Shown here in pieces: positions 48,148 through 59,978 of a stretch of 64,000 bases of DNA; within the stretch, counting starts at the first letter, position 1, and every line of letters begins with the position of its first letter. The notes under the pieces are model-generated. The model did not search any database. It saw only the letters and a program-made list of their open reading frames with translations, and had not been told where the DNA came from. Made by a program: the position numbers and the translations under genes. The stretch is from Hysterangium stoloniferum (Eukaryota; Basidiomycota; Agaricomycetes; Hysterangiales; Hysterangiaceae), in contig WHVD01000038.1 of assembly GCA_015178975.1 (NCBI GenBank), forward strand, positions 434,001 through 498,000, given 5' to 3'.

Positions 48148-49433
48148 GAACCAGAATGTGGACAAGAATTTGAACCAGAATGCAAACCAGAATGTGAACT
48201 AGAACCAGGTCCTATTGTAAGCAAAACTTTTACTTATCTGTTCATTTTGACACTGTTTGCAGCATGAGCAATATCAGATCAAATCAGTTGTTTAAGGCAT
48301 AGTTTAAGGCATAGGACATTGAGAAAAAAGTTTAGGCAATACATAGACACTAGCAATTATTTTAGTTATACAGCAATCTACACACTATACCCCACTGAAC
48401 TCATAGTGTCCCTTACACTTGCCTCCTCCAACCCCAGTGCAAAAGTTAAACACTCCTATTCTCTATCACATTGATCAAGCTGCAGACTGTACTATGCAAA
48501 TGTTCCAGAGGTGTGTAAAACCTGTAGAGTATCTGTGAAAGAAAATGAGACATCTAAAAGGCCATGTTCATGCTTCATTAAGACAGGAAGAGAAATGGCA
48601 TTAGTCATTTAGTTATACCAGTCATCATGCCCTCTGCACAGTCCATGGCCCATTTTCCAATCCACCCCATCTGATGTCCCATATTTCGACAGCTGGACAG
48701 TCATCATTGCTCAATACAATCTGTTAAATCACTTAACAATGCAAAGTGGGATACAAGTGACCTCTTACAGAGACTTCTGTCTCGCATCCTGGACACCATC
48801 TCACACAGTTGTGGCAGACATTTGAAAAGACCACTTATAGTTTTGACTGAGGTAAACCTACCCAATATATCAGAACATCAGAACGATCCACCAATGAGCA
48901 TTGAACTTCCTACTGTTCTCGGATTGGAAAATGGGCCATGGACTGTGCAGAGGACATGATGACTGGTATGACTAAATGACCAATGCCATTTCTCTTCCTG
49001 TCTTAATGAAGCATGAACATAGCTTTTAGATGTCTCATTTTCTTCCATAGATACTCTACAGGTTTTACACACCTCTGGAACATTTGCACAGTACAGTCTG
49101 CAGCTTGGTCAATGTGATAGAAAACAGGAGTGTTTAACTTTTGCACTGGGATTGGAGGAGGCAAGTGTAAGGGACACTATGAGTTCAATGGGGTATAGTG
49201 TGTAGATTGCTGTATAACTAAAATAATTGCTAGTGTCTATGTGTTGCCTAAACTCTTTCCTCAATGTCCTATGCCTTAAACTATGCCTTAAACAACTGAT
49301 TTGGTCTGATATTGCTCATGCTGTAAATAGTGTCAAAATGAACAGATAAGTAAAAGTTTTGCTTACAATAGGACCTGGTTCTAGTTCACATTCTGGTTTG
49401 CATTCTGGTTTAAATTCTTGTCCACATTCTGGT
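48148..49433. repeat. Large palindrome, about 515-bp arms
   Basis: Arms 48148-48663 and 48919-49433 are close reverse complements around a loop of about 255 bp. Paired positions sum to about 97,581 throughout (for example the aggtcctatt of the left arm with its complement at 49364-49373). The outer ends of both arms are the 12-bp minisatellite. Indels are small and sequence identity looks high. Confidence 0.9.
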
Positions 49434-49712
49434 TTGCATTTGCATTCTGGTTCACATTCTCATCCATGTTCTGGTTTGCATTCTGGTTTGTATTCTCATC
49501 CATGTTCTGGTTCACATTCTGGTTTGTGTTCTCATCCGTGTTCTGGTTCACATTCTGGTTTGTGTTCTCATCCGTGTTCTGGTTCACATTCTGGTTTGTG
49601 TTCTTGTCCACATTCTGGTTTGCGTTCTTGTCCACATTCTTGTCGGTGTTCTGGTTCACATTCTGGTTCACATTCTTGTCCACATTCTGGTTTGCATTCA
49701 CATTCTGGTTCA
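49378..49712 (-). repeat. 12-bp minisatellite, minus array
   Basis: Units such as cacattctggtt; read on the minus strand it gives NQNVDKN/NQNTDEN repeats. It overlaps the right palindrome arm and is cut by the W LTR at 49716, beyond which it resumes at 50276. Confidence 0.9.
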
Positions 49713-49715
49713 CGA

Positions 49716-50275
49716 TGTATTGACTGTCTAAGTCTAATACAGACCGAACGCGTATTGACTACTTAGTTCAATACGGTAGAGAGAAGTAGCTATCTAAAGT
49801 AAGGTAGATAGCTAGAACGGATAAGCAGAATCGACTGGTTAAGTGCGATTCTGGACAACTGCTCGAATGCAAGTAGAGTAGCTAGAGAGTCGAATAATAG
49901 AGTAGCATGGATGTAGTCCACGCGAGTTGAGATAAGGATCGAGTTTCAAACTGATACAGTTCGAAACTCAGTTTGAATGAGTAGCTAAAGCCCGTCTGTG
50001 ACGGTCGAGACGATACACCAATCACAACTTACAGGACACTACGGGTGTCTGGGTAAGTCGTGGTTGCGGTGTAAAAAGTGTCTGAGTTCTAAACTACAGG
50101 CGCTAGAATATATAAGTCTGGCATGTGTGCGCCCACAAGAGTCGATGTACCGCATACATAGGTCGTCGAACTAATTATAGATATAATGAAAGAGAGAAAA
50201 TAGAAATAATAAAGGAAATATAGTAAGAGCTCATCCGACTATATTTCCTGAGTGTATTTCGCCATACCTCTCACA
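49716..50275 (-). mobile_element. LTR, family W, reverse, in minisatellite
   Basis: About 560 bp that reads, reversed, TGTGAGAGG to TCAATACA. It matches 36319-36836 but lacks the last about 65 bp of the full W LTR. It splits one 12-bp array into two parts. Confidence 0.8.
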
Positions 50276-50450
50276 CATTCTCATCCGTGTTCTGGTTTGT
50301 ATTCTGGTTTGTGTTCTGGTTTGTATTCTTTTCCGTGTTCTGGTTCATGTTCTGGTTTGTGTTCTCATCTGTGTTCTGGTTCACATTCTAGTTTGTGTTC
50401 TTGCCTGCATTCTGGTTTGCATTCTGGTCTGCATTCTGGTTTGTGGGGAG
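50276..50450 (-). repeat. 12-bp minisatellite, continuation
   Basis: The same array as 49378-49712 beyond the W LTR, with units such as gttctggtttgt. It ends about 20 bp before the X LTR. Confidence 0.85.
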
Positions 50451-51924
50451 CCAGGCTGTGTGCAGGTAAGTGTTATGTATTTCTAAGCCTTTTATATTTT
50501 TTAAACAATTTCCCCTAACAAATTGTGAAAAATAATATTTAAATGTAATTATATCGTGACAACAAAATTGTACAATATTGCCTTGATTTATCTTGAATTT
50601 ATACAATTTATTTTGTATTTTTATCTTATAAATTGAGCAAGTTATCGAATTTCTACCTTTTATTCTTTTTTGATTAATATGCTGGCAACTCAGCGCTTAT
50701 TCACAATGCGTGAAAAGATCACGTGATATTCACATGACATTTCAAACTCCGACAACGAAGAAATGCGATGTGAAATAATCATGCATTATCAAGGTAAAAT
50801 ATAATTTATATATTATTATAATAAAATTATTATATTTATAATTAACTAAAAGTAAATATAATAATTATATAATAATATAAAACTGGCCACTGGTGCTTAT
50901 TACATGGCACACGGGAAAATCGTCGCAATGAGTGACAGTTGTCACAAGGGTGCACGACGGTCACAGAGGTGTGTGACAGCCACAAAGGTGTGTGACAGTC
51001 ACAAAAGCGCGCAACAGTCACAAAGGCGCGCAACAGTCACAACATGTGACAGTCACAAGACGTGAAGGGTGTCATACGTGCACACAGGCGCGAGAGCATT
51101 ATGTCATCATATATACTACTACAGTAAAAACCGGAAATTCCCTGGAATATTCCAGTGGCTTCCAAAGGAATAGTAGATAGTAGGTACTAATAATAGATAG
51201 AATATTGTAGAATATTCTATAATATTCCAGAAAGTTTTATTATCCCAAGAATATTCTATAGTGTCTTAGAAGTAGTTAGAACCTTCCACAATGCTCTAGA
51301 AAATTCTAAATGACATCATTCCTTCCAGAATGACATCATTCAATCTTCTAGAATCTTCTAAATGTCTCAGACCAAAATGTATATAAGGAGCTCAGCTCCA
51401 GCCTTGAAAATCAATCAATCAATCTTTACTACATTTTATCAGCCACATCAGTGTGCCACTGCAGCAAGCAGTTTATTCCACCCCTTGTTGGGCTGTTGGA
51501 CAAATAAATACAAATACTTAGTCACCTCTAGTTGAGCTGCTGACCTAAGTTATCTCAGAATCCCTTTGTCACCTCTTGTTGAGCTTCTGACAATAATCCT
51601 ACCCCCTGGTCACTCTTCTGACCAATCAGGATTCCCTGCCACCTCTTGTTGAGCTTCTGGTATTAATCCTTTATACTATAGTCATCTCTTAATTGAGTAC
51701 CGATTATTAGTTTTCTTTACATTGTTATTTGTAGTCTAAAACTTCAGTCACCTCTAGTTGAGTAATTTGACTGTTTATTACATTGCAAATAATCCCATTC
51801 CTTTGTTCATTTATTGTGAATCAGTAAAGCATATTCATATAAATAAATACTGAGAATATCCTTGCAGAATCCTTAAGACTACATTAAGATCCTGATAAGT
51901 TAGTATCACAGTAGACCTTGTAGG

Positions 51925-52729
51925 TGTTACGACCGGACAAATCCCGCCGGACTCCGGGCACTAACTCGTACGCCCCCACACGCTACAAGCACCAATCGTC
52001 TGTTTATAGGATTTCCCGCCCGGACTCCGTTACGTTCGACCTCATTAAGACACATATCAGTCACCGGACTTCCCCCGGACCCCGTCTCTGTCTATGTCCG
52101 TCTTCGTCCCACGCATCAGTCACCGGAACCCGCTTAGAATCCTGTCACCGCTCTAATCGAGCCCCGTTCCCGTTTTAGTCAAATGACCTGTCACGATTTA
52201 GGACTCCGCTCCCGCTCCGTTTCCCGTTATGGGTTATGCTTTGTCACGATTCGGACTCCGCTCCGTTCCGTCCCGTTCCTAACACCAATTTGGTGTTTAC
52301 TATTCCCGTTTTATGTTTTGCTCGTTTCGTCTCATTATTACTGGATTCGGTATGTCATGCATTCCACGGTCTATATAAACTGGCAGATGTTGTACATACA
52401 ATCCAGTCAGAAAATTAGCTTAGATTCCCCCCAGTAATCTAATACATTTTCCTCTCTAAAAACCTACTCTTATCAGACCGCTCGCACTAGTCGGAGCCCA
52501 CGGGCTCCGGCGCATCTATCTCTCTCGACTATCTCGATTCACGACTCTCGACTCACGACCTACGACTCATGACCCACGAACCCCCGCCCGGACTCCCCGG
52601 GATTCCCGTCCGCCTGTCTGAAATTGGACAACACGATCTAGCGAGGGCGCAGCCTATAAGCTGAAGCCAAGTCCTACTGGATATCCCGCGGGTTTCTCCG
52701 GAAACCCGGCCTGAGTGTGTATCCTAACA
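51925..52729 (+). repeat. CV1 5' LTR
   Basis: 805 bp, TGTTACGACCGG to TATCCTAACA. A ctatataaac TATA box lies near 52370. It contains three CGG-N3-CCG sites (51948, 52021, 52252) plus cggaccccg at 52076, and a longer inverted pair around cggagccc/gggctccg near 52490. Confidence 0.95.
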
Positions 52730-52765
52730 GTATTTTCTGACTAATACTCGCAGATTGTTTTCATT

Positions 52766-54055
52766 ATGCCACCAAGAAGAAGTACACGCGCACAGTCATC
52801 AATGCCTGGACCGTCGACTCTTCATTCCCCGTTAACTCTGTATACCAGTCAGACGCTTGCGAACCAGTCGGAACCCATGGAAGAAGCCTGCATCGAAGAA
52901 ATCCCGGAAGACCTGGACGAATCCGAGCGCGAGGACGATTCCGTGGCCCCCGACAAGGGCAAAGGTGTCGAAATCCCTCCTGAAAATCCTCCGCCTTTTC
53001 AACGACCGAACACGAGGGATCCTACTTCTGAGTTTTTAGCAGGTACTATAGATAAATTCATGACGCACCTGCTAGAAGAACGAAAAAGAAAGGAACAAGA
53101 ACCTCCACGGTCAAAAGTCAATGCTCCGGAACCCTTCACGGGTTCCAACCCAAACAAACTCTCTACTTTCCTCATGCAATGTCACTTCAATTTCCGCGAT
53201 CGCGCCGCTGCATTCTCCACGGACTCCCGAAAAGTCAACTACGCACTTTCAAATTTGTCGGGATCCGCGTTGAAATGGTTCGAACCGGCTTTTAGCGGGA
53301 TTACCGAGGAAGAGCCGCTCTGGCTTGAAAATTGGGAAGCTTTTGTTGAGGAGCTTGAAACCAACTTCGGCCCGTATGACCCGACAGGAGAAGCTGAGAA
53401 TAGTCTCACAAATCTTGGTATGAAGGACACGCAGCGCATCACGGACTACATCGTCCAATTCAATAATCTTGCAGCTCGTTGTCAGTGGGGCGATCCCGCT
53501 CTCCGCCACCAATTCTACGCCGGTCTGCCGTCCCGCCTTAAAGACGAAGTCTCGAAAGGAGAAGATGGCAAGCCAAAAACCCTGTCCCGTATGCGCCTCA
53601 AAGCTCAAAACGCGGACGCACGTTATTGGGAACGTCGCGCGGAAGTTGCCCGCGAGACATCCGCGGACAAAATAAACAAGTCCAAGGACAAAAACAATAA
53701 CACCAATTCGTCAACCAGCAACCAGAACTCCACACAATCCGACAAGAAGAACAATAAAAAGTCTTCAAACAACAACAACAATAAGGACAATAAGGACAAC
53801 AACAAGGGTCAACAGTCCGGCAAGCAAGTCGGAAAACCCGACCTCTCAGGCAAACTCGGACCTGATGGCAAATTGACTCCACAAGAAAGACAACGTCGTA
53901 TGGACAACAACCTCTGTCTCTTGTGCGGGAAACCCGGTCATCGAGTCCCGGAATGTCCGCTGGCAAAAGCAAACTCTTCAAAGGGTCGATCAGCCAAGGC
54001 CTCCACGGATACCCCGTCGAAGGACAAACCGGCTGCCGATTCGAAAAAAGAGTAA
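52766..54055 (+). mobile_element. CV1 gag
   Basis: 429 codons. The capsid-like region holds APEPFTGSNPNKLSTFLMQ and LSGSALKWFEPAF, followed by the INDYI-like QRITDYIVQFNNLAARC. A Lys/Asn-rich low-complexity stretch comes before a CCHC zinc knuckle (CLLCGKPGHRVPEC). The end overlaps the start of the pol frame by about 130 nt in a different frame, which fits the frameshifting used by this family. Confidence 0.93.
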
Positions 54056-57000
54056 GCAACCCCGCGGGCTCCGCGCGGGTTAGGGGTTGCGTTGCCTCTC
54101 CGCGCATTCAAGAGTTCACTCGCCTCAACGCATCCACTCTTTCACATTCTGATTCATTTTTCGTTAAACTTATGTCTAATATGATCCCGAAATTCGTTTT
54201 TTCAGCTCTCATAGATTCCGGCTCGACTCATTGTTTTTTAGATACAAAATTCATGCAAAAAAATTCTTTGTCAACTTATTCGATAAATCCCATCGGTCTC
54301 CGCCTCTTCGATGGCACAAGTAATTCGGTTGTTACCCAAGCTTGTGATTTACCCATCAGTTTCCCTTGTGGAACATCCCAATTGGTCACTTTCTATGTGA
54401 CCCAGTTAGACTCAAGTTGCTCGGTGGTTCTAGGACATAACTGGCTTACCCGCTACAATCCGTTGATTGACTGGATAGCTAACAGTATAACATTCCGGAC
54501 TCCCGCGGCGACCGAGGAAACTGCGCCTGTCTCGGCCTCCATGGCACCCATGGCCTTCCCAGCACCTGCAGTCTCGAGGACTCCTGTGATCCCTACGGCA
54601 CCTACAGCTTCCCCGGAACCCACGGCACCTCCGTCCATTTCTCTGATTAATGCTGCAGCTTTTATTAGGGCTTCAAAAATGGATGGGTCCCAGGCGTTCA
54701 CTATCAACTTAAAAATTGATGAAGCAACTGGACGTTTCTCAACCCCAGTATCCGAATCTGAGCAAGCTGCTGACCTAGAAGGCGTCCCGGAGAAATACCA
54801 TGACTTCGCGGATGTTTTTAGCAAGCGAAAAGCTGACCGGCTTCCGCCTCACAGAGAATATGACTTAAAAATCGATCTTGAAGATGGCGCCCAGCCACCC
54901 CTAGGACATATTTACCCGCTTTCGTCCACGGAACTATCCGCAATCCGTGATTTCCTGGATGAACATTTGTCCATAGGTTTTATTCGACCCTCAAAGTCTC
55001 CTTTTGGAGCACCTGTTTTATTTGTCAGAAAAAAGGATGGATCCCTTCGACTATGTGTTGATTTTAGAGGACTCAATGCTGTCACCAAAAAGGACAAATA
55101 TCCACTCCCACTTATATCTGACCTGCTTGATGCTCCGCGGAATGCCCGGATTTACACCAAAATAGATCTCAAGCACGCCTATCATTTGGTCCGGATTGCC
55201 GCGGGCGACGAATGGAAAACCACTTTTAGAACCCGCTATGGGGCCTTCGAGTGGTTGGTCATCCCTTTTGGACTCACTAATGCCCCGTCTGTTTTTCAGC
55301 GTTTTATCAACGACATTTTCTCCGACATGCTCGATGTATGCGTCATTGTTTACTTGGACGACATTCTTATCTACTCCGAGAATCCCGCGGAACACGACAA
55401 ACAAGTCCGTGAGGTTCTCCGGAGGCTCAGACAACATGGTTTATTTGCAAATGGTAAAAAATGTACTTTTGACACGGACTCCGTGGAATACCTAGGTTTC
55501 ATGATGGGACCCAATGGACTCCGCATGGACGAAACTAAAGTACAAGTCATCAAAGATTGGCCCGAACCCCGAAAAGTTAAAGATATACAATCCTTCCTCG
55601 GCTTTGCCAATTTTTATAGACGTTTTATCCGTGGATATTCCGACATCACGGTACCCCTTACCCATCTTACGTGTAAGGGTACTCCGTGGAACTTTAACGA
55701 TAAGTGTCAAAAAGCTTTCAATCTTTTAAAAAATTCTTTTTCCACAGCTCCTATTCTGTCGCATTGGAAACCGGACTTCCCGCTCATTGTTGAAACGGAC
55801 GCCTCCGACTATGCACTTGGAGCCATTCTCTCTATCCAGGACTCCGACGGAGAAGTTCACCCCGTGGCTTTTCTGTCCCGGACTTTTACCGGAGCAGAGC
55901 TCAACTACGACGTTCATGATAAAGAACTTCTGGCAATCTTTTCAGCTTTCAAAGCGTGGCGACACTATTTGGAAGGTTCAGGAGCTCCTATTGACATTGT
56001 AACAGATCACAAAAACCTGGAATACTTTTCTACCACAAAACTCTTGACCCGCCGGCAGGCCCGCTGGTCTGAATATCTCTCCGCCTTCAACATGATTATC
56101 CGTTTTCGACCCGGCCGTCTCGGCGGCAAACCCGACGCTTTAACTAGACGATGGGACGTCTATCCTAAAGAGGGGAGCAACGACTATGCAACGGTAAATC
56201 CGCACAACCTGAAACCTATTTTCACGAATCAACAACTTACCGCATCGGTCCGCGCAACCTTCCTCGTCAATCCCATTGTCCGTGGAATTATCATTATGGA
56301 TATCGAGAAGTTACATCAAGATATTCTATCGGCAATTCCCCTAGACCCCATTACTAAAGCTCATCTAGACAATCCCGTGGACCCCGATCAACCTCAGTGG
56401 TCTCTTGATCAACATGGTTTCATTAGACTTGACGATCGTATCTATGTACCGGACTCCGACGGCCTCCGCCTCAGGATCCTTCAATACAAACATGATCATC
56501 CACTCTCAGGACATTTCGGGTACAACAAAACTCTATCATTAATAAGAAGAGAATATACTTGGCCCGGACTCCGTGGATTCGTTAAGCACTATTGTAAATC
56601 TTGCACTACTTGTCCCCGCTCGAAATCTCAGCGACACAAGCCATACGGCCTTTTGAAACAACTCCCGGTACCGGAACACCCGTGGAATTCTATATCTATG
56701 GATTTCATTGAACACCTACCGGATTCCGAAGGCTTTTCCGCTATTCTAGTCGTTGTTGACAGATTCTCAAAACAAGGTATATTCATCCCTACTTATGATA
56801 CAATTACGTCCGTGCAGTTAGCGGAACTTTTCATTATCCACGTATTTTCCAAGCACGGAGTTCCGTCCCACGTGACTTCCGATCGAGGATCAGAGTTCGT
56901 GTCTCACTTCTTTAGATCCCTCGGAAAATCCTTGGACATGACATTACATTTCACGTCTGGACATCACCCGGAAGGTGACGGACAAACCGAACGTGTCAAC

Positions 57001-57780
57001 CAGACATTGGAACAATACCTCCGCGTATATTGCAACTATCAACAGGACAATTGGAAAACCTTGTTACCACTTGCAGAGTTTGCTTACAACAATGCACCCT
57101 CGGCCACTACTGGTGTTTCCCTGTTCTTTGCAAATAAAGGATATAATCCAAATATTACAGTACATCCAGAACGAAATCTCGCCTCTGTTCGTGCTCAAGA
57201 GTTCACCACGGACCTCCACGAGCTCCACGAGGAACTCCGGACTGCAATATTGTCCGCCCAAGAGCAATACCAACATTCAGCAGACAAACACCAGATCCCG
57301 CCACCAAACTTCAAGATTGGCGACCGTGTTTATGTCAAAGCTCAATTCTTCCGGACTACCCGTCCATCAAAGAAGCTTGCTGAAAAATATTTAGGTCCCT
57401 TTGAAATTATCACACAAGTAGGTTCAGTTTCTTGGACTCTACGGCTTCCGGATAGCATGCGCGCGGTACACCCGGTATTTCATGTCTCTATGCTAGAACC
57501 TTGTACTGCTAACACTATCCCGGATCGCGTGCAATCTCCACCTCCTCCTGTCATCATTGACGGAGAACCCGAGTTTGAAATCTCTCAGATTTTAGATTCA
57601 AAAATTGACAAGCGTCGACGCACTTGTAAACTGCTTTACTTGGTCAAGTGGGCGGGTTACGAGGGCACCGATGAAGAAACCTCATGGATTTTGGCCACGG
57701 AACTCGGTAATGCCACGGAAATTGTTACTGACTTTCATACAGCTTACCCACTCAAACCTGGACCATTATCGTCTCTCTGA
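53923..57780 (+). mobile_element. CV1 pol with chromodomain
   Basis: Protease (ALIDSGSTHCFLD), reverse transcriptase (YLDDILIYS), RNase H (VETDASDYALGAIL), and an integrase zinc finger (HPLSGHFGYNKT... CKSCTTC) with the DDE core (MDFIEHLP, TSDRGSEF, PEGDGQTERVNQ). At the end is a chromodomain (LLYLVKWAGYEGTDEETSW), the mark of chromoviruses, thought to guide integration to chromatin marks. The open frame is longer upstream than the true pol; translation probably enters by frameshift. Confidence 0.95.
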
Positions 57781-57978
57781 CCGCACTCCGTGGACCCCGT
57801 GTTACGTTTGGACTCATTTTCATTATTCCCTGTCGCCCTATGTCTCTCTTTGCTTTTACAGGTTCTGACATGTCTGGTCAAGTCTTCAAGCGGACTCTCC
57901 GCGGACTTTGGCTTTGACTTTTATTTTTCTTTCACGCTTTACTTTATGTTCAATTACTTTCTATTTCTATGTTACTTT

Positions 57979-58963
57979 TCAGTCTACATTTATGGGACTG
58001 TTCTTTTTCCCTGCTTCCTCAGCTATCTCCTCTGGGAGCTCCGCGACCTCCGCGGCAACCCCGTCCTCATCCGATCCGGCATCCTCGGAACTCCCGACTT
58101 GTGGCTCCTTATATACATAGCCGCCATACTCCGCCAGGAACTTCCAAAACTCCTCGCGGAGTCCGGACAGCTCCTTGGCCACCACAATTTGGACCTTGTT
58201 GCTCTTCCGGAGCAACTCGTTTTGGGCCTCGATGCCCTCGGCGATCCGTCCAAGGACCTCGTCCAACCCGGACAACCCGTCCGTCCCGCTTATGTCTCGC
58301 GCCCCGGATCCCGTGGCCTGCTCGTGCACAAGCGAGCACCTCGCCTTGAGGTGCGCGCATTGATAACATCCCGGCCCCCGGCCGGCCTTTCGGTTGCATT
58401 CCGTGTTCCAGTCGTTGCAACCGGAACACCGCGGCTCGTTCTGCGTCAGAAGACGGACTGGCGCCGCTTTCCTTGCCTTCTGTTGATATGGTCAGTTTCC
58501 GCGGGTATTCCTTGGACATGAGGCCTACCTTTTGGGGGCTCTCTGGCTCCCCCTCGGACTCCGACTCCACCTCTGTCGCTTTGCGCTGAAAATCACAAGT
58601 CAGTAAAAAACCGACAAGTTGAATATTGGGACTTACCTTTCCCGCAACAATGGCGGCCCTCTCCGCGGCCAACCGGGCTTTCTCCGCAGCCACCCGGGCG
58701 TTCTCCGCGGCCACTCGTGCAGCCTCCTCCGCCTCACATTCCCTCTCCTTTGCGGCCTCTTCCTCCGCGGCCAATGCTTCCTGGTACTCTCTGTCCAGGG
58801 CCTCCTCAGCCTCCCTCGCCTCTCTCTCTGCTGCTTCACGAAGCTGGCGCTGCTCTTCTCGCCACGCCAACAATTGGGCCGCCGTCCACGGCGCCCGATA
58901 CGGAGTGCCCGTGGAGGGCCCTGCTGTCGGCATTGGCTTGCGTGGTGTTGGTTTTGGTCCCAT
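57979..58963 (-). CDS. CV1 antisense gene: coiled coil plus Zn2Cys6-like cluster
   Basis: On the strand opposite gag-pol, three exon-like blocks (58637-58963, 58529-58585, 57979-58479) are separated by spacers of about 50 nt with clean GTAAGT...TTCAG and GTAGGC...ACAG ends. Their lengths sum to a multiple of three. Block one starts MGPKPTPRKPMPTAG and has a long Ala/Glu-rich heptad region (about residues 30-105) that should form a coiled coil. Block three begins with six cysteines spaced C-X2-C-X6-C-X9-C-X2-C-X6-C, the Zn2Cys6 spacing, then a leucine-rich helical part (LDEVLGRIAEGIEAQNELL) and an acidic tail. The usual basic residues between cysteines two and three are absent (NDWNTE). A minus-strand TATATAAAA lies near 59013-59023, about 55 bp upstream of the ATG. 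I infer a regulator of the element; a fortuitous antisense frame is unlikely given the splice sites. Confidence 0.75.
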
Positions 58964-59012
58964 AGTGACGAAGATGGGGGTAATAAAGAAGAAGAAATTT
59001 CTATTTTTTCAA

Positions 59013-59023
59013 TTTTTTATATA
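59013..59023 (-). promoter_or_regulatory. TATA-like box for the CV1 antisense gene
   Basis: The minus strand reads cctatataaaaaat here, about 50-60 bp before the antisense start codon and about 150 bp inside the 3' LTR edge. Confidence 0.5.
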
Positions 59024-59173
59024 GGCTCGTCGCGTTTGAACCTTACCTTCCAGATCACATGACTCTTTGACACATACGTGTAACCGACATGACTTTTGAC
59101 ACATGCGCGTAGCCGACAAGAACCTTATTTAGGTCTAGAGCCTCTTTGGGACTTCGGCATAAAGGGAGGATAC

Positions 59174-59978
59174 TGTTACGACCGGACAAATCCCGCCGGA
59201 CTCCAGGCACTAACTTGTACGCCCCCACACGCTACAAGCACCAATCGTCTGTTTATAGGATTTCCCGCCCGAACTCCGTTACGTTCGACCTCATTAAGAC
59301 ACATATCAGTCACCAGACTTCCCCCGGACCCCGTCTCTGTCTATGTCCGTCTTCGTCCCACGCATCAGTCACCGGAACCCGCTTAGAATCCCGTCACCGC
59401 TCTAATCGAGCCCCGTTCCCATTTTAGTCAAATGACCTGTCACGATTTAGGACTCCGCTCCCGCTCCGTTTCCCGTTATGGGTTATGCTTTGTCATGATT
59501 CGGACTCCGCTCCGTTCCGTCCCGTTCCTAACACCAATTTGGTGTTTACTATTCCCGTTTTATGTTTTGCTCATTTCATCTCATTATTACTGGATTCGGT
59601 ATGTCATGCATTCCACGGTCTATATAAACTGGCAGATGTTGTACATACAATCCAGTCAGAAAATTAGCTTAGATTCCCCCCAGTAATCTAATACATTTTC
59701 CTCTCTAAAAACCTACTCTTATCAGACCGCTCGCACTAGTCGGAGCCCACGGGCTCCGGCGCATCTATCTCTCTCGACTATCTCGATTCACGACTCTCGA
59801 CTCACGACCTACGACTCACGACCCACGAACCCCCGCCCGGACTCCCCGGGATTCCCGTCCGCCTGTCTGAAATTGGACAACACGATCTAGCGAGGGCGCA
59901 GCCTATAAGCTGAAGCCAAGTCCTACTGGATATCCCGCGGGTTTCTCCGGAAACCCAGCCTGAGTGTGTATCCTAACA
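59174..59978 (+). repeat. CV1 3' LTR
   Basis: 805 bp, the same length and ends as the 5' LTR. It retains the CGGACTCCG site at 59501; two of the three sites of the 5' LTR are not preserved here. Confidence 0.95.

Larger units (their letters stand above)
51925..59978 (+). mobile_element. CV1: Ty3/Gypsy chromovirus, looks whole
   Basis: 8054 bp with two 805-bp LTRs and a perfect 5-bp TSD, gtagg (51920-51924, 59979-59983). Gag and pol frames are open over their full length. A purine tract (aaagggagga, 59161-59170) precedes the 3' LTR. I see no TGG-type primer site after the 5' LTR; some fungal Gypsy elements prime from their own RNA. The LTRs differ at about ten or eleven sites, nearly all CpG transitions, so the insertion is young. 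An extra antisense gene lies between pol and the 3' LTR. Confidence 0.95.

Noticed and set aside
49359-49766. Plus-strand Ser/Cys/His-rich frame in the 12-bp array
   Set aside because: It is a frame of a repeat that is multiple-of-three in length; no start context or partner exons.
57790-58521. Plus-strand 243-codon frame after CV1 pol
   Set aside because: It is the shadow of the antisense gene; the cysteine cluster, splice sites and TATA-like box support the minus strand instead.
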